The notes: generated from the sequence alone by a model not told the origin. 62,946 bases of DNA from Streptomyces cacaoi (GCF_006539165.1 NZ_BJMM01000042.1:1-62946); one strand, 5' to 3'. Counted from the first letter of the stretch, positions 31,952-46,282 are shown. Numbers and translations: made by a program.

Positions 31952-32888
31952 CGGCTCCCGCCATCACACCGGAGACGAACTGCCGCTGGAAGGCGAAGAA
32001 GACGGCCAGCGGCACCAGCATCGAGACGAACGCGCCGGGCGCCAGGACGTCGATGTTGTTGCCGAACTGCCGCACCTGCTGCTGGAGCGCCACCGTGATC
32101 GGCGGGTTCGTCGAGTCGGCGAAGATCAGCGCGACGAGCATGTCGTTCCACACCCACAGGAACTGGAAGATGCCCAGCGAGGCGATGGCCGGGCCGCCCA
32201 GCGGCAGGATGACGCGGGTGAACAGCCGCAGCTCGCCCGCCCCGTCGAGCCGGGCGGCCTCCAGCAGTTCCCGCGGGATCTCGGCGAAGAAGTTGCGCAG
32301 CAGGAAGATGGCGAACGGCAGCCCGAAGGCGGTGTGGAAGAGCACCACACCCGTCGTCGTCTCGAAGATCCCCAGCGCGCCGAACAGCTTGGCGACGGGG
32401 ATCAGCGCCACCTGCACCGGCACCACCAGCAGCCCCACGACCCCCAGGAACCACCAGTCGCGGCCGGGGAACTCCATCCACGCGAACGCGTATCCGGCCA
32501 GCGCACCGACGATGACGACGAGCGCGGTCGCCGGCACCGTGATCAGCACGGTGGTCAGCAGGGAGTCCATCACCTGCTCGTTGGCGAACAGCGCTTCGTA
32601 GTTGGACCAGGTCAGCTGGGAGCGGTCGATGATCCAGGGGAAGCTGCCGTTCAGGTCGAAGATCTTCCACCAGCCGGAGACGGAGATGTCCGCCGGGTCG
32701 CGCAGCGAGGAGCTGAGCAGCCCCGCCGTCGGCAGCAGCCACACCAGCCCGATGACGACGAGCGCCAGCCGCACCGCCCAGTGCCCGGTGAGCCCGGCGA
32801 TCCGGGAGGCGAGCGACGGCGCGGCCGGCCCGGGCGCCGCGGGCGCGGGCTTCTCCGGGGCACCGCCCGGTGCGGTCGCCGTGGTCAT
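31944..32888 (-). CDS. Sugar ABC transporter permease (MalG-like)
   Basis: The 314-residue inner-membrane protein has six hydrophobic segments and the permease EAA loop IPRELLEAARLDGAGELRLFTRVILPLGGPA, which docks on the ATPase. Features are those of carbohydrate-uptake family 1 MalG/AglG-type subunits (NPPITVALQQQ region, C-terminal FVSGVMAGAVK). ATG at 32888 overlaps the stop of the upstream permease (ATGA on the minus strand, 32885-32888). It is the third gene of the set after the binding protein and first permease. No ATPase gene is present, as is common in Streptomyces where MsiK energises several sugar importers. The sugar is not identifiable. Confidence 0.9.
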   Translation of the reverse strand: MTTATAPGGAPEKPAPAAPGPAAPSLASRIAGLTGHWAVRLALVVIGLVWLLPTAGLLSSSLRDPADISVSGWWKIFDLNGSFPWIIDRSQLTWSNYEALFANEQVMDSLLTTVLITVPATALVVIVGALAGYAFAWMEFPGRDWWFLGVVGLLVVPVQVALIPVAKLFGALGIFETTTGVVLFHTAFGLPFAIFLLRNFFAEIPRELLEAARLDGAGELRLFTRVILPLGGPAIASLGIFQFLWVWNDMLVALIFADSTNPPITVALQQQVRQFGNNIDVLAPGAFVSMLVPLAVFFAFQRQFVSGVMAGAVK

Positions 32889-34252
32889 CGGCGCGACTCC
32901 CTCCGCAGACGGCGGATGTTGACGACCATCACCGGCACCACGAGCAGCAGCAGCACGACGGCGATCGCGCTGCCCACGCCCTGGTCGGCGCTGCCGCCGA
33001 AGGACTTCAGATACAGCTGGAGCGCCAGGACGTTGGCGTCCTTCTGGGTCGCGCCCGGCGCGATGATGTAGACGAGATCGAAGATCTTCAGCACGTTGAT
33101 CATCAGCGTGACGACGACGACCCCGAGCACCGGCGCCAGCAGCGGAACGGTGATCCGGCGGAACACCTTCCACTCGCTCGCGCCGTCCACCCGGGCCTGC
33201 TCCAGCAGTTCGCGCGGCACCCCGGCCAGCCCCGCCGCGATCAGCACCATCGCGAAGCCGGCCCACATCCACACGTAAGAGCCGATGATGGCGGGCGTCA
33301 CCAGTGCCGGACCGAGCCAGTCGACGCCGTTGTAGGGCGCGGCGAAGTTCGTGGCGGGCAGCCGCAGCCGGGCACCGTCGGCCGCGGCCGGCAGCGTGAA
33401 CGTGCCGTCGGCGCGCGTCGTGGTGCTCGCGACCTTCCGGCCGTCCTTCACCGCCTCCACCGTGACGCCGCTGAGCGCCTTCTCCCGCTGGTCGACGACG
33501 CCGTGCTCGCTGCGCCCGCCCTTGACGAAGTCCAGCCAGACGACGCCGGTGACCTCGCCGTTCCCGCCCGGTGCCGGCCGTGCCGCGGGCTGCTCCCCGG
33601 CGGCCTGCTTCGGCGGGATGCCGACCAGCGGCAGCGCCACCGGGTCACCGGCCCGCGCGATGTCCCGCGTCGTCCAGTCGCCGTGGCCCGAGGAGCGCAG
33701 CGGGGCGTCCTGCCGGGGCCGGGCGTCGGGCCAGGGCGAGGTCTCGGCGAAGGTGTCGTGCACCGTCGTCCAGGCCGCGTTGGCGATGCCGCGGTCCGGG
33801 TCCTGCTCGTAGACGAGCCGGAAGATGATGCCGGAGGCCAGCATGGAGACGGCCATCGGCATGAAGACCAGCATCTTGAACGCCGTTCCCCAGCGCACCC
33901 GTTCGGTCAGCACCGCGAAGATCAGCCCCAGCGCGGTGCACAGCGCCGGGGCCAGCACCACCCACACCAGGTTGTTGCGGAAGGCCGTCAGTGTCTCGTC
34001 GTCGGTGAAGATCGCCCGGAAGTTGTCCAGCCCGGCGAACCCCGAGCCGTCCGCGTCCATGAGGCTGCGGTACACCGAGTAGCCGATGGGGTAGACGACG
34101 AGCGCGCCGAGCAGCACCAGCGCCGGCAGCAGGAAGACGGCCGCCAGCCAGGGCCGGCGGCGCAGCACGCCGGTGCGCCCGGCCTTCGGCGGCCGTGCCG
34201 TCGGATCCGGGCCACCGCCCGCCGCGTGCGGGACCGTCGCTGTCGTCGCCAT
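32885..34252 (-). CDS. Sugar ABC transporter permease (MalF-like) with inserted extracytoplasmic domain
   Basis: The 455-residue permease has TM segments at about 30-55, 105-125 and 137-160, then a polar insertion of about 140 residues, then further TM segments with the EAA loop VPRELLEQARVDGASEWKVF. The insertion (about 165-300) includes EVTGVVWLDF and VTVEAVKDGRKVAS...TRADGTFTLP, which looks like a carboxypeptidase-regulatory-like or prealbumin-like beta-sandwich. It would sit outside the membrane facing the binding protein. Ordinary MalF/AglF subunits of this class are about 290-330 residues. ATG at 34252 has GGGGAGA upstream. It is coupled to the next permease gene and follows the lipoprotein gene after 257 bp. 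Confidence 0.87.
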   Translation of the reverse strand: MATTATVPHAAGGGPDPTARPPKAGRTGVLRRRPWLAAVFLLPALVLLGALVVYPIGYSVYRSLMDADGSGFAGLDNFRAIFTDDETLTAFRNNLVWVVLAPALCTALGLIFAVLTERVRWGTAFKMLVFMPMAVSMLASGIIFRLVYEQDPDRGIANAAWTTVHDTFAETSPWPDARPRQDAPLRSSGHGDWTTRDIARAGDPVALPLVGIPPKQAAGEQPAARPAPGGNGEVTGVVWLDFVKGGRSEHGVVDQREKALSGVTVEAVKDGRKVASTTTRADGTFTLPAAADGARLRLPATNFAAPYNGVDWLGPALVTPAIIGSYVWMWAGFAMVLIAAGLAGVPRELLEQARVDGASEWKVFRRITVPLLAPVLGVVVVTLMINVLKIFDLVYIIAPGATQKDANVLALQLYLKSFGGSADQGVGSAIAVVLLLLVVPVMVVNIRRLRRESRR

Positions 34253-34509
34253 GACGCTGGTCTCCCCTGCCTCGATCCTGCTCGGTGGATCCGGTCCCGG
34301 CCGTTCCCGGGTCCGATCCCGGGCCCGTCCGCGGGTCCGTCCGTGGACCCGTTCCGGGGCCCGTCCGGTGTTCCGTCCCGTGCCCGTACCGGGAGCTGTC
34401 CGGCGAGCGGGCCCCGGGCCGTCGGCGGCGCCCGCACCGGCCGCGGCCGGCGCCGGTGCCGAGGGCCGGGGGCGTCACCACGCCCGGCGGGCGCCCCCGC
34501 CCCTCGTCC

Positions 34510-35868
34510 TCACTGCTTCTCGTACGCCTTGGACGCGGCGGCCTCCAGCGCGCGCTGGGCGCCCTCGACGTCCGACGGCTTCCGCAGGAAGTCCTGCAAC
34601 GCCTTCCACTCGCCCTGGCCCTTGGTGCCTCCGAACGCCGCCGGGGCCTGGTCCGACATGTCGAAGCGGAAGTCGTCGCCCGCGCCCACCAGGGCCTTGG
34701 CGATCTCGCGCTGCGGCTGGTTCGGATAGGCGGACAGCTCCAGCGACTTGTTCGGTGTGACGAAGCCGCCCTCGGCCGCCCAGATACCGGCCGCGTCGGG
34801 CGAGGCGAGATAGGTGGCCAGCGCCTGCGCCCCCTTGTTCTGCTTGAGCAGACAGGCCGCGTCGCCCGCCGTGACGACCGGCCGCGGCCCGTCGACCTCC
34901 GGGAACGGATAGACCTGTGCGTCCTCGCCGATCCGGGCCTTGGTGTCGCCCTCGATGTTGATACCGGCGAAGTCCGCGCCGAACACCAGGCCGCCCTCCG
35001 GCGCGGCGATGTCACCGAACACCTGCGTGACCGACTTGGGGAAGTCCGTCTGGAGCGCGCCCTGATTGCCGCCCGTCAACAGGTGCTTCTCGCGCAGCAG
35101 TTGGCCGAAGGTGCGCAGCGCGCGGGCGACCGAGGGATCCGTCCACTTGATGCGGTGCTCCGCCAGCTGGTCGTACTTCTCGGGCCCGGCCTGGGACAGA
35201 TAGATGTTCTCGAACCAGTCGGTGAGCACCCAGCCGTCGCCGCCGCCGATCGAGACCGGGTCCACCCCGGAGTCGGAGAGCGTCCGCGCGTCGCGCAGGA
35301 AGTCCTTCCAGGTCTTCGCCTCGCCGACCCCGGCGTCCTCGAAGGCCGTGGTGTTGTACCAGATCAGCGACTTGTTCGCGGCCTTGTAGTAGATGCAGTA
35401 CGGCGTGCCCTCGTACGAGCCGAGATCGCGCCATCCCTTGCTGAAGTTCTTCTTCGTCTCCGCCAGCGCCTGCTCGCCCAGCGGCTTGAGCCGGCCGCGC
35501 TGTGCGAACTGCCGCAACACACCCACCTGCGGCATCATCACGATGTCCGGCGGGGCGCCGCCCTCGATCTTCGAGCCGACATAGGTGGCGACGTTGTCCC
35601 CGGTGGGCACGAACTCCACCTTCGCGCCCGTGCGCCGCTCGAACTCGTCCAGCACCTTGCGGAAGTTCTGCTGCTCGTTGCCCGTCCACACGGCCGCCAC
35701 CTGGAGCTTCTGGCCGTGCAGCCGCGGCAGTTCGACGGTCGGCTCGTGCGCCTTCGCCCAGGCGCTGCCCTCGTCCTCGGCCGCGCAGCCCGAGGCGGCG
35801 AGGGTGAGCGCGAACGTGGCAGCGAGCGCGAGAGCCCTGCGCGCAGCGCGCGCCGTACGCGTGGACAC
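34510..35868 (-). CDS. Extracellular solute-binding lipoprotein of sugar ABC transporter
   Basis: The 452-residue protein starts at GTG 35866-35868, with AAGGAGA just upstream. It has a basic N-region, a hydrophobic core and a lipobox A-S-G-C with Cys28 as the lipidated residue. The mature part fits the family 1 solute-binding fold: VAAVWTGNEQQNFRKVLDEFERRTG, YVGSKIEGGAPPDIVMM, GTPYCIYYKAANKSLIWYN. It would capture a sugar or oligosaccharide outside the membrane and deliver it to the two permeases downstream. Aromatic and acidic residues suggest an alpha-glucoside-like ligand, but this is only a guess. An in-frame ATG further upstream is rejected because it would bury the signal peptide. Confidence 0.92.
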   Translation of the reverse strand: MSTRTARAARRALALAATFALTLAASGCAAEDEGSAWAKAHEPTVELPRLHGQKLQVAAVWTGNEQQNFRKVLDEFERRTGAKVEFVPTGDNVATYVGSKIEGGAPPDIVMMPQVGVLRQFAQRGRLKPLGEQALAETKKNFSKGWRDLGSYEGTPYCIYYKAANKSLIWYNTTAFEDAGVGEAKTWKDFLRDARTLSDSGVDPVSIGGGDGWVLTDWFENIYLSQAGPEKYDQLAEHRIKWTDPSVARALRTFGQLLREKHLLTGGNQGALQTDFPKSVTQVFGDIAAPEGGLVFGADFAGINIEGDTKARIGEDAQVYPFPEVDGPRPVVTAGDAACLLKQNKGAQALATYLASPDAAGIWAAEGGFVTPNKSLELSAYPNQPQREIAKALVGAGDDFRFDMSDQAPAAFGGTKGQGEWKALQDFLRKPSDVEGAQRALEAAASKAYEKQ

Positions 35869-36200
35869 GCCGTCTCCTTCCCCCGAAGAACCCCGCGCGG
35901 CCCGCGGTGCCCACCAGGCCCGCGGACCTCCGGGGCGCCCGGCCCCGGACCCCCGCACCGCGGAAGGCGGCGCGGAACGGACAGCGGAGCGACAGCGCGC
36001 CCTCACCGTCTGTGCGGAAGTTTGTACGCCCGCGCGTGTGGTCCTGGCAACACCGTGTCGCCGCCCGCCGAGATCTTGATCAGTCCGTGACCCGGACCCG
36101 GCCCGGCGACGGCCTCACCCGCGAACTCCCGGGGCAGCGCGGGGAGTTGGGGCGGCAGGGGGCCGACGTGCCGGAGCGGTACGGCGCACCCCGTGCCGCC
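35869..36200. other. Intergenic region upstream of the ABC importer operon
   Basis: This 332 bp gap lies between the stop of the FHA-FtsK gene (36201) and the binding-protein GTG, on the same strand. It contains the promoter candidate listed at 36021-36050 and AAGGAGA at 35873-35879. No coding sequence or clear palindromic LacI-type operator was found. Confidence 0.5.
36021..36050 (-). promoter_or_regulatory. Candidate promoter of the ABC importer operon
   Basis: On the minus strand TTGCCA (36045-36050) and TACAAA (36021-36026) are separated by 18 bp, resembling a HrdB-type promoter. Transcription would start near 36014, giving a leader of about 145 nt before the GTG at 35868. The -10 lacks the final T, so the call is tentative. 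Confidence 0.35.
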
Positions 36201-40805
<4,605 letters not shown>

Positions 40806-41365
40806 CGGCCCCTCCAGTCCCGTCCGTGCCCCGTGCCCGGCGGGCCGCCCACCCGCCGCGCGCTCGCCTCGGCACGCTCACTCGTCCACTGCTGCTGTGC
40901 TGATGCAGGATGCATACTCGCACCCGCGGCCGACAGTCACCGACCGCGTCGACACCGCTGTCGGTCACGCGCCCGCCGGACGACCACCCTAATGATCTTG
41001 AGTCCCCGGGGCCCGTCACACACCACCGGCGCCACCCGTCCCTCCTGCCCCGCTCTCCGTGAGCGCACCCGGACCGTCCGTCACCGCACGGGAATTCTCC
41101 GCAACGAGTCATGGAGTGAGCGCGCGGGGGCAGAAGGATTCGGACAAGTATCAGATGGCACTCGGGGATTGATCATTTCCTGTCCGCTCCGGGAAGCTCG
41201 GCTCCGTACGGACGGCCGGTGCCGCAACCATCGGGAGGCGCACCGCGTCTTCCCCGGAGCCGCCCGGTTCCCGCCTGCCTCAGCAGCATCCTCGGCCGGG
41301 GCGGGCCGCCGCGGCGCGGCACTATTGTGGGCGGGATTGCAGTACGAGACCAGGGAGCGCATGAC
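40806..41365. other. Divergent intergenic region between the FHA-FtsK gene and pkaA
   Basis: This 560 bp non-coding gap should hold promoters for both genes. A 13-bp interrupted palindrome, ATGCA-GGA-TGCAT, is at 40903-40915, close to the FHA-FtsK side. A TATTGT at 41323-41328 is a possible -10 for pkaA, but no good -35 precedes it. Local AT content is higher than in flanking genes at about 41090-41180. Confidence 0.45.
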
Positions 41366-43168
41366 GTGCGGCCGGTAGGCAGCAAGTACCTGCTCGAAGA
41401 GCCGCTCGGACGCGGCGCCACGGGCACCGTCTGGCGTGCCCGCCAGCGGGAGACGGCGGGCGCCGAGGCGGCCGTGGCCGGGCAGCCGGGCGAGACCGTC
41501 GCCATCAAGGTCCTCAAGGAGGAGCTGGCGAACGACGCCGACGTGGTGATGCGTTTCCTGCGGGAGCGCTCGGTCCTGCTGCGGCTGACCCACCACAACA
41601 TCGTCAGGACCCGCGATCTGGTCGTCGAGGGCGATCTGCTCGCGCTGGTCATGGATCTGATCGACGGCCCGGATCTGCACCGCTATCTGCGCGAGAACGG
41701 CCCGTTCACGCCGGTCGCGGCCGCTCTGGTCACCGCGCAGGTCGCCGACGCGCTCGCGGCCAGCCACGCGGACGGCGTCGTCCACCGCGATCTGAAGCCC
41801 GCGAACGTCCTGCTCACCGAGGACGAGAACGGCATGCGGCCGATGCTGACCGACTTCGGCATCGCGCGCCTCGCCGACTCCCCGGGCCTCACCCGCACCC
41901 AGGAGTTCGTCGGCACCCCCGCCTATGTCGCCCCGGAATCCGCCGAGGGCAGGCCGCAGACCTCCGCCGTGGACATCTACGGCGCGGGGATCATGCTGTA
42001 CGAACTGGTCACCGGGCGCCCGCCGTTCAGCGGTGACAGCGCGCTCGCCGTGCTGCACCAGCACCTCGCCCAGGAGCCGGAGCGCCCCGGCGGCCTTCCC
42101 GAGCCGCTGTGGACGGTCATCGAGCGCTGTCTGCGCAAGCAGCCGGAGGAGCGGCCCAGCGCCGTCAACCTCGCCCGTGCGCTGCGCACCGTCGCGAACG
42201 GCATCGGCGCGGGGGCGAGCCCGGAGGCGGCGAGCGCCGCGATGGGCGTCGCCGCGCTCCTCGCGCCGGACCCGACGCCCGCACCGGTGCCCGGCACCGG
42301 CGCGGACGGCCAGGCAGCGGGGAACGCCGGGAACGCCGGGCACGCCGGGAATGCAGATCCCACCCAGGTGCTGCCGCACCGGGGCGCCGCGGGTGCGGCC
42401 GCCGCCGGTGCCGCGGGCGCCGCCGCCGGTGCCGCCGCGGGCGCGGCCGCTGCCGGGTACGACCCGTCCGCCGAGACGAACGTGCTGCCGACCACCGGCA
42501 CCCAGGGCGGTCAAGGCGGCCAGGGCGGCCAGGGAGGCCAGGGCGGTCAGGGTCCCGGCGGGAACGCCGATCCGACGCAGGTCATGCCGCCGATGCCGGG
42601 CGGGCCGCCGCAGGGCGGGCAGCAGCAGCCCGAGGGCCCGCACCCCTGGGAGGGCCAGATGCAGGCCGCCCGGGACCGCAACGAGCAGACGCAGGTCCAG
42701 CCCATGGACCCGTCCCTCGATCCGCTGCGCCGCCGCCCCCAGCGCCGCCCGGGCCCGCCCCCGCCGCAGCAGCCCCCGTACGGGCAGCAGCAGTACGGCG
42801 CTCCCGGTGGCCCCGGCGCTCCGTACGGGCAGCAGCCGCAGCGCCCGCCGATGCAGCCGCCGCCCCCGCAGCAGTACGAGCCGCAGCCTCCGCCGCGCCG
42901 GGAGCCGCCCCGCCGGGAGCCCCCGCCGCGACGGGAGCCGCGTGAGCCGCGTGAGCCGCGCCGGCGCAGCGCCAACCCGATGCGGATCCCGGGTCTCGGC
43001 TGCCTCAAGGGCTGCCTGTTCATGATCCTGATCCTGGTCGTGATCTGTGTGCTGGTGTGGAACTTCACGCCGGTGCCCGAGTGGTGGGCGCAGGGCAAGA
43101 GCTTCTGGGACTCCGCGACGGATCTCGTCGGCAAGATCGGGGACCTGATCGGAAAGCTCGGCAACTGA
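41366..43168 (+). CDS. pkaA: Serine/threonine protein kinase PkaA
   Basis: The 600-residue protein starts at GTG 41366, with GGGAG at 41353-41357. An N-terminal Hanks-type kinase domain (about 6-275) has the glycine loop GRGATGTVW, Lys48 in VAIKVLKEE, Asp142 in VHRDLKPANVLL, T-D-F-G-I-A-R and the activation segment TRTQEFVGTPAYVAPE. A long disordered linker (about 290-540), rich in Ala/Gly then Pro/Gln, carries four T-x-V-x-P sites (Thr333, 371, 404, 442). A hydrophobic segment near 545-566 anchors it to the membrane, leaving a short outer tail of about 35 residues. In Streptomyces coelicolor pkaA and pkaB are adjacent near prfB, matching this order. The linker may be the autophosphorylation region. 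Confidence 0.9.
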   Translation: MRPVGSKYLLEEPLGRGATGTVWRARQRETAGAEAAVAGQPGETVAIKVLKEELANDADVVMRFLRERSVLLRLTHHNIVRTRDLVVEGDLLALVMDLIDGPDLHRYLRENGPFTPVAAALVTAQVADALAASHADGVVHRDLKPANVLLTEDENGMRPMLTDFGIARLADSPGLTRTQEFVGTPAYVAPESAEGRPQTSAVDIYGAGIMLYELVTGRPPFSGDSALAVLHQHLAQEPERPGGLPEPLWTVIERCLRKQPEERPSAVNLARALRTVANGIGAGASPEAASAAMGVAALLAPDPTPAPVPGTGADGQAAGNAGNAGHAGNADPTQVLPHRGAAGAAAAGAAGAAAGAAAGAAAAGYDPSAETNVLPTTGTQGGQGGQGGQGGQGGQGPGGNADPTQVMPPMPGGPPQGGQQQPEGPHPWEGQMQAARDRNEQTQVQPMDPSLDPLRRRPQRRPGPPPPQQPPYGQQQYGAPGGPGAPYGQQPQRPPMQPPPPQQYEPQPPPRREPPRREPPPRREPREPREPRRRSANPMRIPGLGCLKGCLFMILILVVICVLVWNFTPVPEWWAQGKSFWDSATDLVGKIGDLIGKLGN

Positions 43169-43531
43169 GCCGCGGCGGGGGCCGGGCCGCCGGGCTTCCC
43201 GGTGTCCCCGGCGCCTCCGCCGCGTCGCTCTCCGGGCGCTCGTGCGCCCGTCCCCGGTGGTCGGCACGGTGATTTGTCGACTTGTTCCGAGGGATTTCCC
43301 CTACAGAAGTGACGCTTCGTCGCATCCCGGGCGCACTGCGCGTGTGTCGCCGCGTAGCTTTGTCGGCACGGTTCGGCGTGACCGCGGGCGGTGAGAATCC
43401 CCCAGGTTCTTCCCTGCCCGGAAACGGGAGCCGCCGGCCGGCGGGCGGACGCGTGTGCTGCCCGGCCGCCCGCAGGGGCGGTGAGGAGCCTGCACAGGGT
43501 GTCGACGTCGCTGACCCCCGCGAGGAGACTG
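43169..43531. other. Intergenic region between pkaA and pkaB
   Basis: This 363 bp gap is too long for simple coupling, so pkaB may have its own promoter. The stretch 43270-43320 is less GC-rich than its surroundings, but I found no -35/-10 pair with acceptable spacing. An 11 bp repeat, GTCGGCACGGT, occurs near 43260 and 43364. The ribosome-binding site GAGGAG is at 43522-43527. Confidence 0.4.
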
Positions 43532-44824
43532 ATGGCACGGAAGATCGGCAGTCGCTACACCGCGCACCGGATCCTGGGGCGCGGAAGTGCCGGCACGGTG
43601 TGGCTCGGGGAGGGTCCGGACGGTCCCGTCGCGCTCAAGCTGCTGCGCGAGGATCTCGCCAGCGACCAGGATCTCGCCGAGCGGTTCGTCCAGGAGCGCA
43701 GCGCGCTGCTCGGGCTCGACCACCCGCGCATCGTGGGCGTCCACGACCTGGTGGTCGACGGCAACGATCTCGCTCTCGTCATGCAGCTGGTACGCGGCAC
43801 CGATCTGCGCACCCGCCTCGAACACGAGCGCAGGCTGGCGCCCGAGGCGGCCGTCGCCATTGCCGCCGATGTCGCGGAGGCGCTGGCCGCCGCGCACGCC
43901 GCCGGCATCGTGCACCGTGACGTCAAGCCGGAGAACGTGCTGCTGGACGCGCTCAGCATGGAGGGCCCGGGCGGGGCGCCGCCCGCGCTCCTGACCGACT
44001 TCGGCGTCGCCAAGCTGATCGACTCCCCGAGCCGCACCCGCGCCACCTCGATCATCGGCACGCCCGACTATCTGGCACCCGAGATCGTGGAGGGCCTTCC
44101 GCCGCGTGCCGCCGTGGACATCTACGCGCTGGCCACCGTGCTCTACGAACTCCTCGCCGGTTTCACCCCGTTCGGCGGCGGCCACCCCGGAGCCGTGCTG
44201 CGCCGGCACGTGACGGAGTCCGTCGCGCCGCTGCCCGGCATCCCCGACGAGCTGTGGCAGCTGATCCACCAGTGCCTGGCCAAGGCGCCGGCCTCGCGGC
44301 TGCGCGCGCCCGAGCTGGCGGCCCGGCTGCGCGAACTGCTGCCGGCCGTCGCCGGTATACCGCCGCTGGACATCGACGAGCAGTCCGAGGACGGCTACGA
44401 GGCGGAGCAGCCGGACGCGGCGGCCGAGCGGTCCGGTGCGGCGGGAGCCGACGCCGCCGCGGTGACGGGCGCGCACGCCGCCTCCGCCGAGGGGCCCCCG
44501 GCGGGCGCGGTGCCGCTGGTGCACGGCGGTGCCGGTCCCGACGCCAACCGGGACACCCACACGAGCATGCGGGTGCCCGGCGCCGACGAGCTGGCCGGGG
44601 GCGCGCACGGCACCGCGCGGGCGCCGCGCGCCTCGGGCGAGCCGCGGGCGGGGTCGGCGCGCAACCGCTCCGGTGTGCCGGTCCCGGTGCAGCGGCGGCG
44701 GCTGAAGGTGGGCGCGGCTGCCGTGCTGGTGGCCCTCGTCGTGGCCGTCGGCGGCTGGCTGGCCTCCTCCGACGAGGAGACGGGTTCGCAGCCCTCGCCC
44801 GCCGCCGAATACTCGTCGCGCTGA
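43532..44824 (+). CDS. pkaB: Serine/threonine protein kinase PkaB
   Basis: The 430-residue Hanks-type kinase starts at ATG 43532, with GAGGAG 4 nt upstream. Kinase features are GRGSAGTVW, Lys36 in VALKLLRED, Asp130 in VHRDVKPENVLL, T-D-F-G-V-A-K and SRTRATSIIGTPDYLAPE. The catalytic domain ends near residue 270. A disordered Ala/Glu-rich linker follows, then one hydrophobic segment (about 393-410, KVGAAAVLVALVVAVGGWL) close to the C-terminus, leaving only about 20 residues outside and no sensor domain. It is the paralogue of pkaA 363 bp upstream. prfB starts 71 bp downstream. Substrates probably include itself, PkaA and FHA proteins, of which one is encoded divergently. Confidence 0.9.
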   Translation: MARKIGSRYTAHRILGRGSAGTVWLGEGPDGPVALKLLREDLASDQDLAERFVQERSALLGLDHPRIVGVHDLVVDGNDLALVMQLVRGTDLRTRLEHERRLAPEAAVAIAADVAEALAAAHAAGIVHRDVKPENVLLDALSMEGPGGAPPALLTDFGVAKLIDSPSRTRATSIIGTPDYLAPEIVEGLPPRAAVDIYALATVLYELLAGFTPFGGGHPGAVLRRHVTESVAPLPGIPDELWQLIHQCLAKAPASRLRAPELAARLRELLPAVAGIPPLDIDEQSEDGYEAEQPDAAAERSGAAGADAAAVTGAHAASAEGPPAGAVPLVHGGAGPDANRDTHTSMRVPGADELAGGAHGTARAPRASGEPRAGSARNRSGVPVPVQRRRLKVGAAAVLVALVVAVGGWLASSDEETGSQPSPAAEYSSR

Positions 44825-44895
44825 CGCCGTCACCGCCGGTTTCCGGGTTCCCCGGCGCGGTAACCGCCGCCCGGCAGGACGTTAGGCTGGGGAGC

Positions 44896-46008
44896 GTGGC
44901 AGTCGTCGATGTATCCGAAGAGCTGAAGTCCCTCTCCTCCACCATGGAGTCGATCGAGGCCGTCCTGGACCTGGACAAGATGCGGTCGGACATCGCCGCG
45001 CTTGAGGAACAGGCAGCCGCCCCCGACCTGTGGGACGACGTGGAGAACGCCCAGCAGGTCACGAGCAAGCTGTCCTACCTCCAGGGCCAGCTGCGCCGGG
45101 CCGAGGAACTGCGGGGCCGTATCGACGATGTCGGCGTCCTGTTCGAGCTGGCCGAGAGCGAGGGCGACGAGGACACCCGCACCGAGGCGTTCGCCGAGCT
45201 GGAGTCGGTGCGCAAGGCCGTGGACGAGCTGGAGGTGCGCACGCTGCTCTCCGGCGAGTACGACCCGCGCGAGGCCGTCGTCAGCGTCCGCGCCGAGGCC
45301 GGCGGTGTGGACGCGGCGGACTTCGCCGAGCAGCTGATGCGCATGTATCTGCGCTGGGCCGAGCGCCGGGGCTACCCCACCGAGGTCTTCGACACCTCGT
45401 ACGCGGAGGAGGCGGGCATCAAGTCCGCGACGTTCACGGTGAAGGCGCCGTACGCCTACGGCACGCTCTCCGTCGAGCAGGGCACGCACCGGCTGGTGCG
45501 CATCTCGCCGTTCGACAACCAGGGCCGCCGGCAGACGTCCTTCGCGGGCGTCGAGGTGCTGCCCGTCGTCGAGCAGGTCGACCACATCGACATCCCCGAG
45601 AACGAGCTGCGCATCGACGTCTTCCGGTCCTCGGGGCCGGGCGGCCAGTCGGTGAACACCACGGACTCGGCGGTGCGGATGACGCACCTGCCGACCGGCA
45701 TCGTCGTCTCCTGCCAGAACGAGAAGTCGCAGATCCAGAACCGGGCCGCCGCGATGCGCGTCATGCAGGCCCGGCTGCTCGCCCACCGCAGGGCCGAGGA
45801 GCAGGCCAAGATGGACGCGCTCAAGGGCGACGGCGGCAACTCCTGGGGCAGCCAGATGCGTTCGTACGTGCTGCACCCGTACCAGATGGTCAAGGACCTG
45901 CGTACCGAGCACGAGGTCGGTAACCCCCAGGCCGTGCTGGACGGCGACATCGACGGCTTCCTGGAGGCCGGGATCCGCTGGCGCAAGCGGCAGGAGCAGG
46001 ACGCGTAG
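44896..46008 (+). CDS. prfB: Peptide chain release factor 2
   Basis: The 370-residue RF2 has the G-G-Q motif at 249-251 (SSGPGGQSVNTTDSA), which triggers peptidyl-tRNA hydrolysis, and the S-P-F motif (VRISPFDNQG) that reads UGA/UAA. The frame is continuous through the N-terminal 30 codons, so the programmed +1 frameshift of enterobacterial prfB is absent. Start is GTG 44896. There is no spaced Shine-Dalgarno. TAGGCT at 44883-44888 lies at -10 distance, so the transcript may be leaderless, although no good -35 is visible. Its neighbours are pkaB upstream and, after two inserted genes, ftsEX downstream, an arrangement common in actinobacteria. Confidence 0.97.
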   Translation: MAVVDVSEELKSLSSTMESIEAVLDLDKMRSDIAALEEQAAAPDLWDDVENAQQVTSKLSYLQGQLRRAEELRGRIDDVGVLFELAESEGDEDTRTEAFAELESVRKAVDELEVRTLLSGEYDPREAVVSVRAEAGGVDAADFAEQLMRMYLRWAERRGYPTEVFDTSYAEEAGIKSATFTVKAPYAYGTLSVEQGTHRLVRISPFDNQGRRQTSFAGVEVLPVVEQVDHIDIPENELRIDVFRSSGPGGQSVNTTDSAVRMTHLPTGIVVSCQNEKSQIQNRAAAMRVMQARLLAHRRAEEQAKMDALKGDGGNSWGSQMRSYVLHPYQMVKDLRTEHEVGNPQAVLDGDIDGFLEAGIRWRKRQEQDA

Positions 46009-46282
46009 CACCGCGCGGCACCCCCGCACTCCGAACTCCCGGTGTCAATACGGACATTCCGCGCTGACCTCGCTTGACGGGTCTGTGAGCGCTGGGGAAA
46101 GCTGTTCGCTCGGCATGCCTGTTTCAGGGGCGCACGGAAGGGGCGGAGAGCCGCCCCGGTGATGATCGACAGTGGCCCGGGGTGGGGAAGCAAAGGTTCG
46201 CCTCAAGGAAGCCCGGTGCTCCAGCGCGCTCCCGTACACGGCTGCCCCATTGACGAGTACAGCTACTGGGGGTAGTTGGCAG

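Noticed and set aside
44896..44990. Programmed +1 frameshift in prfB
   Set aside because: The reading frame is continuous from GTG through the N-terminal domain with no in-frame UGA.
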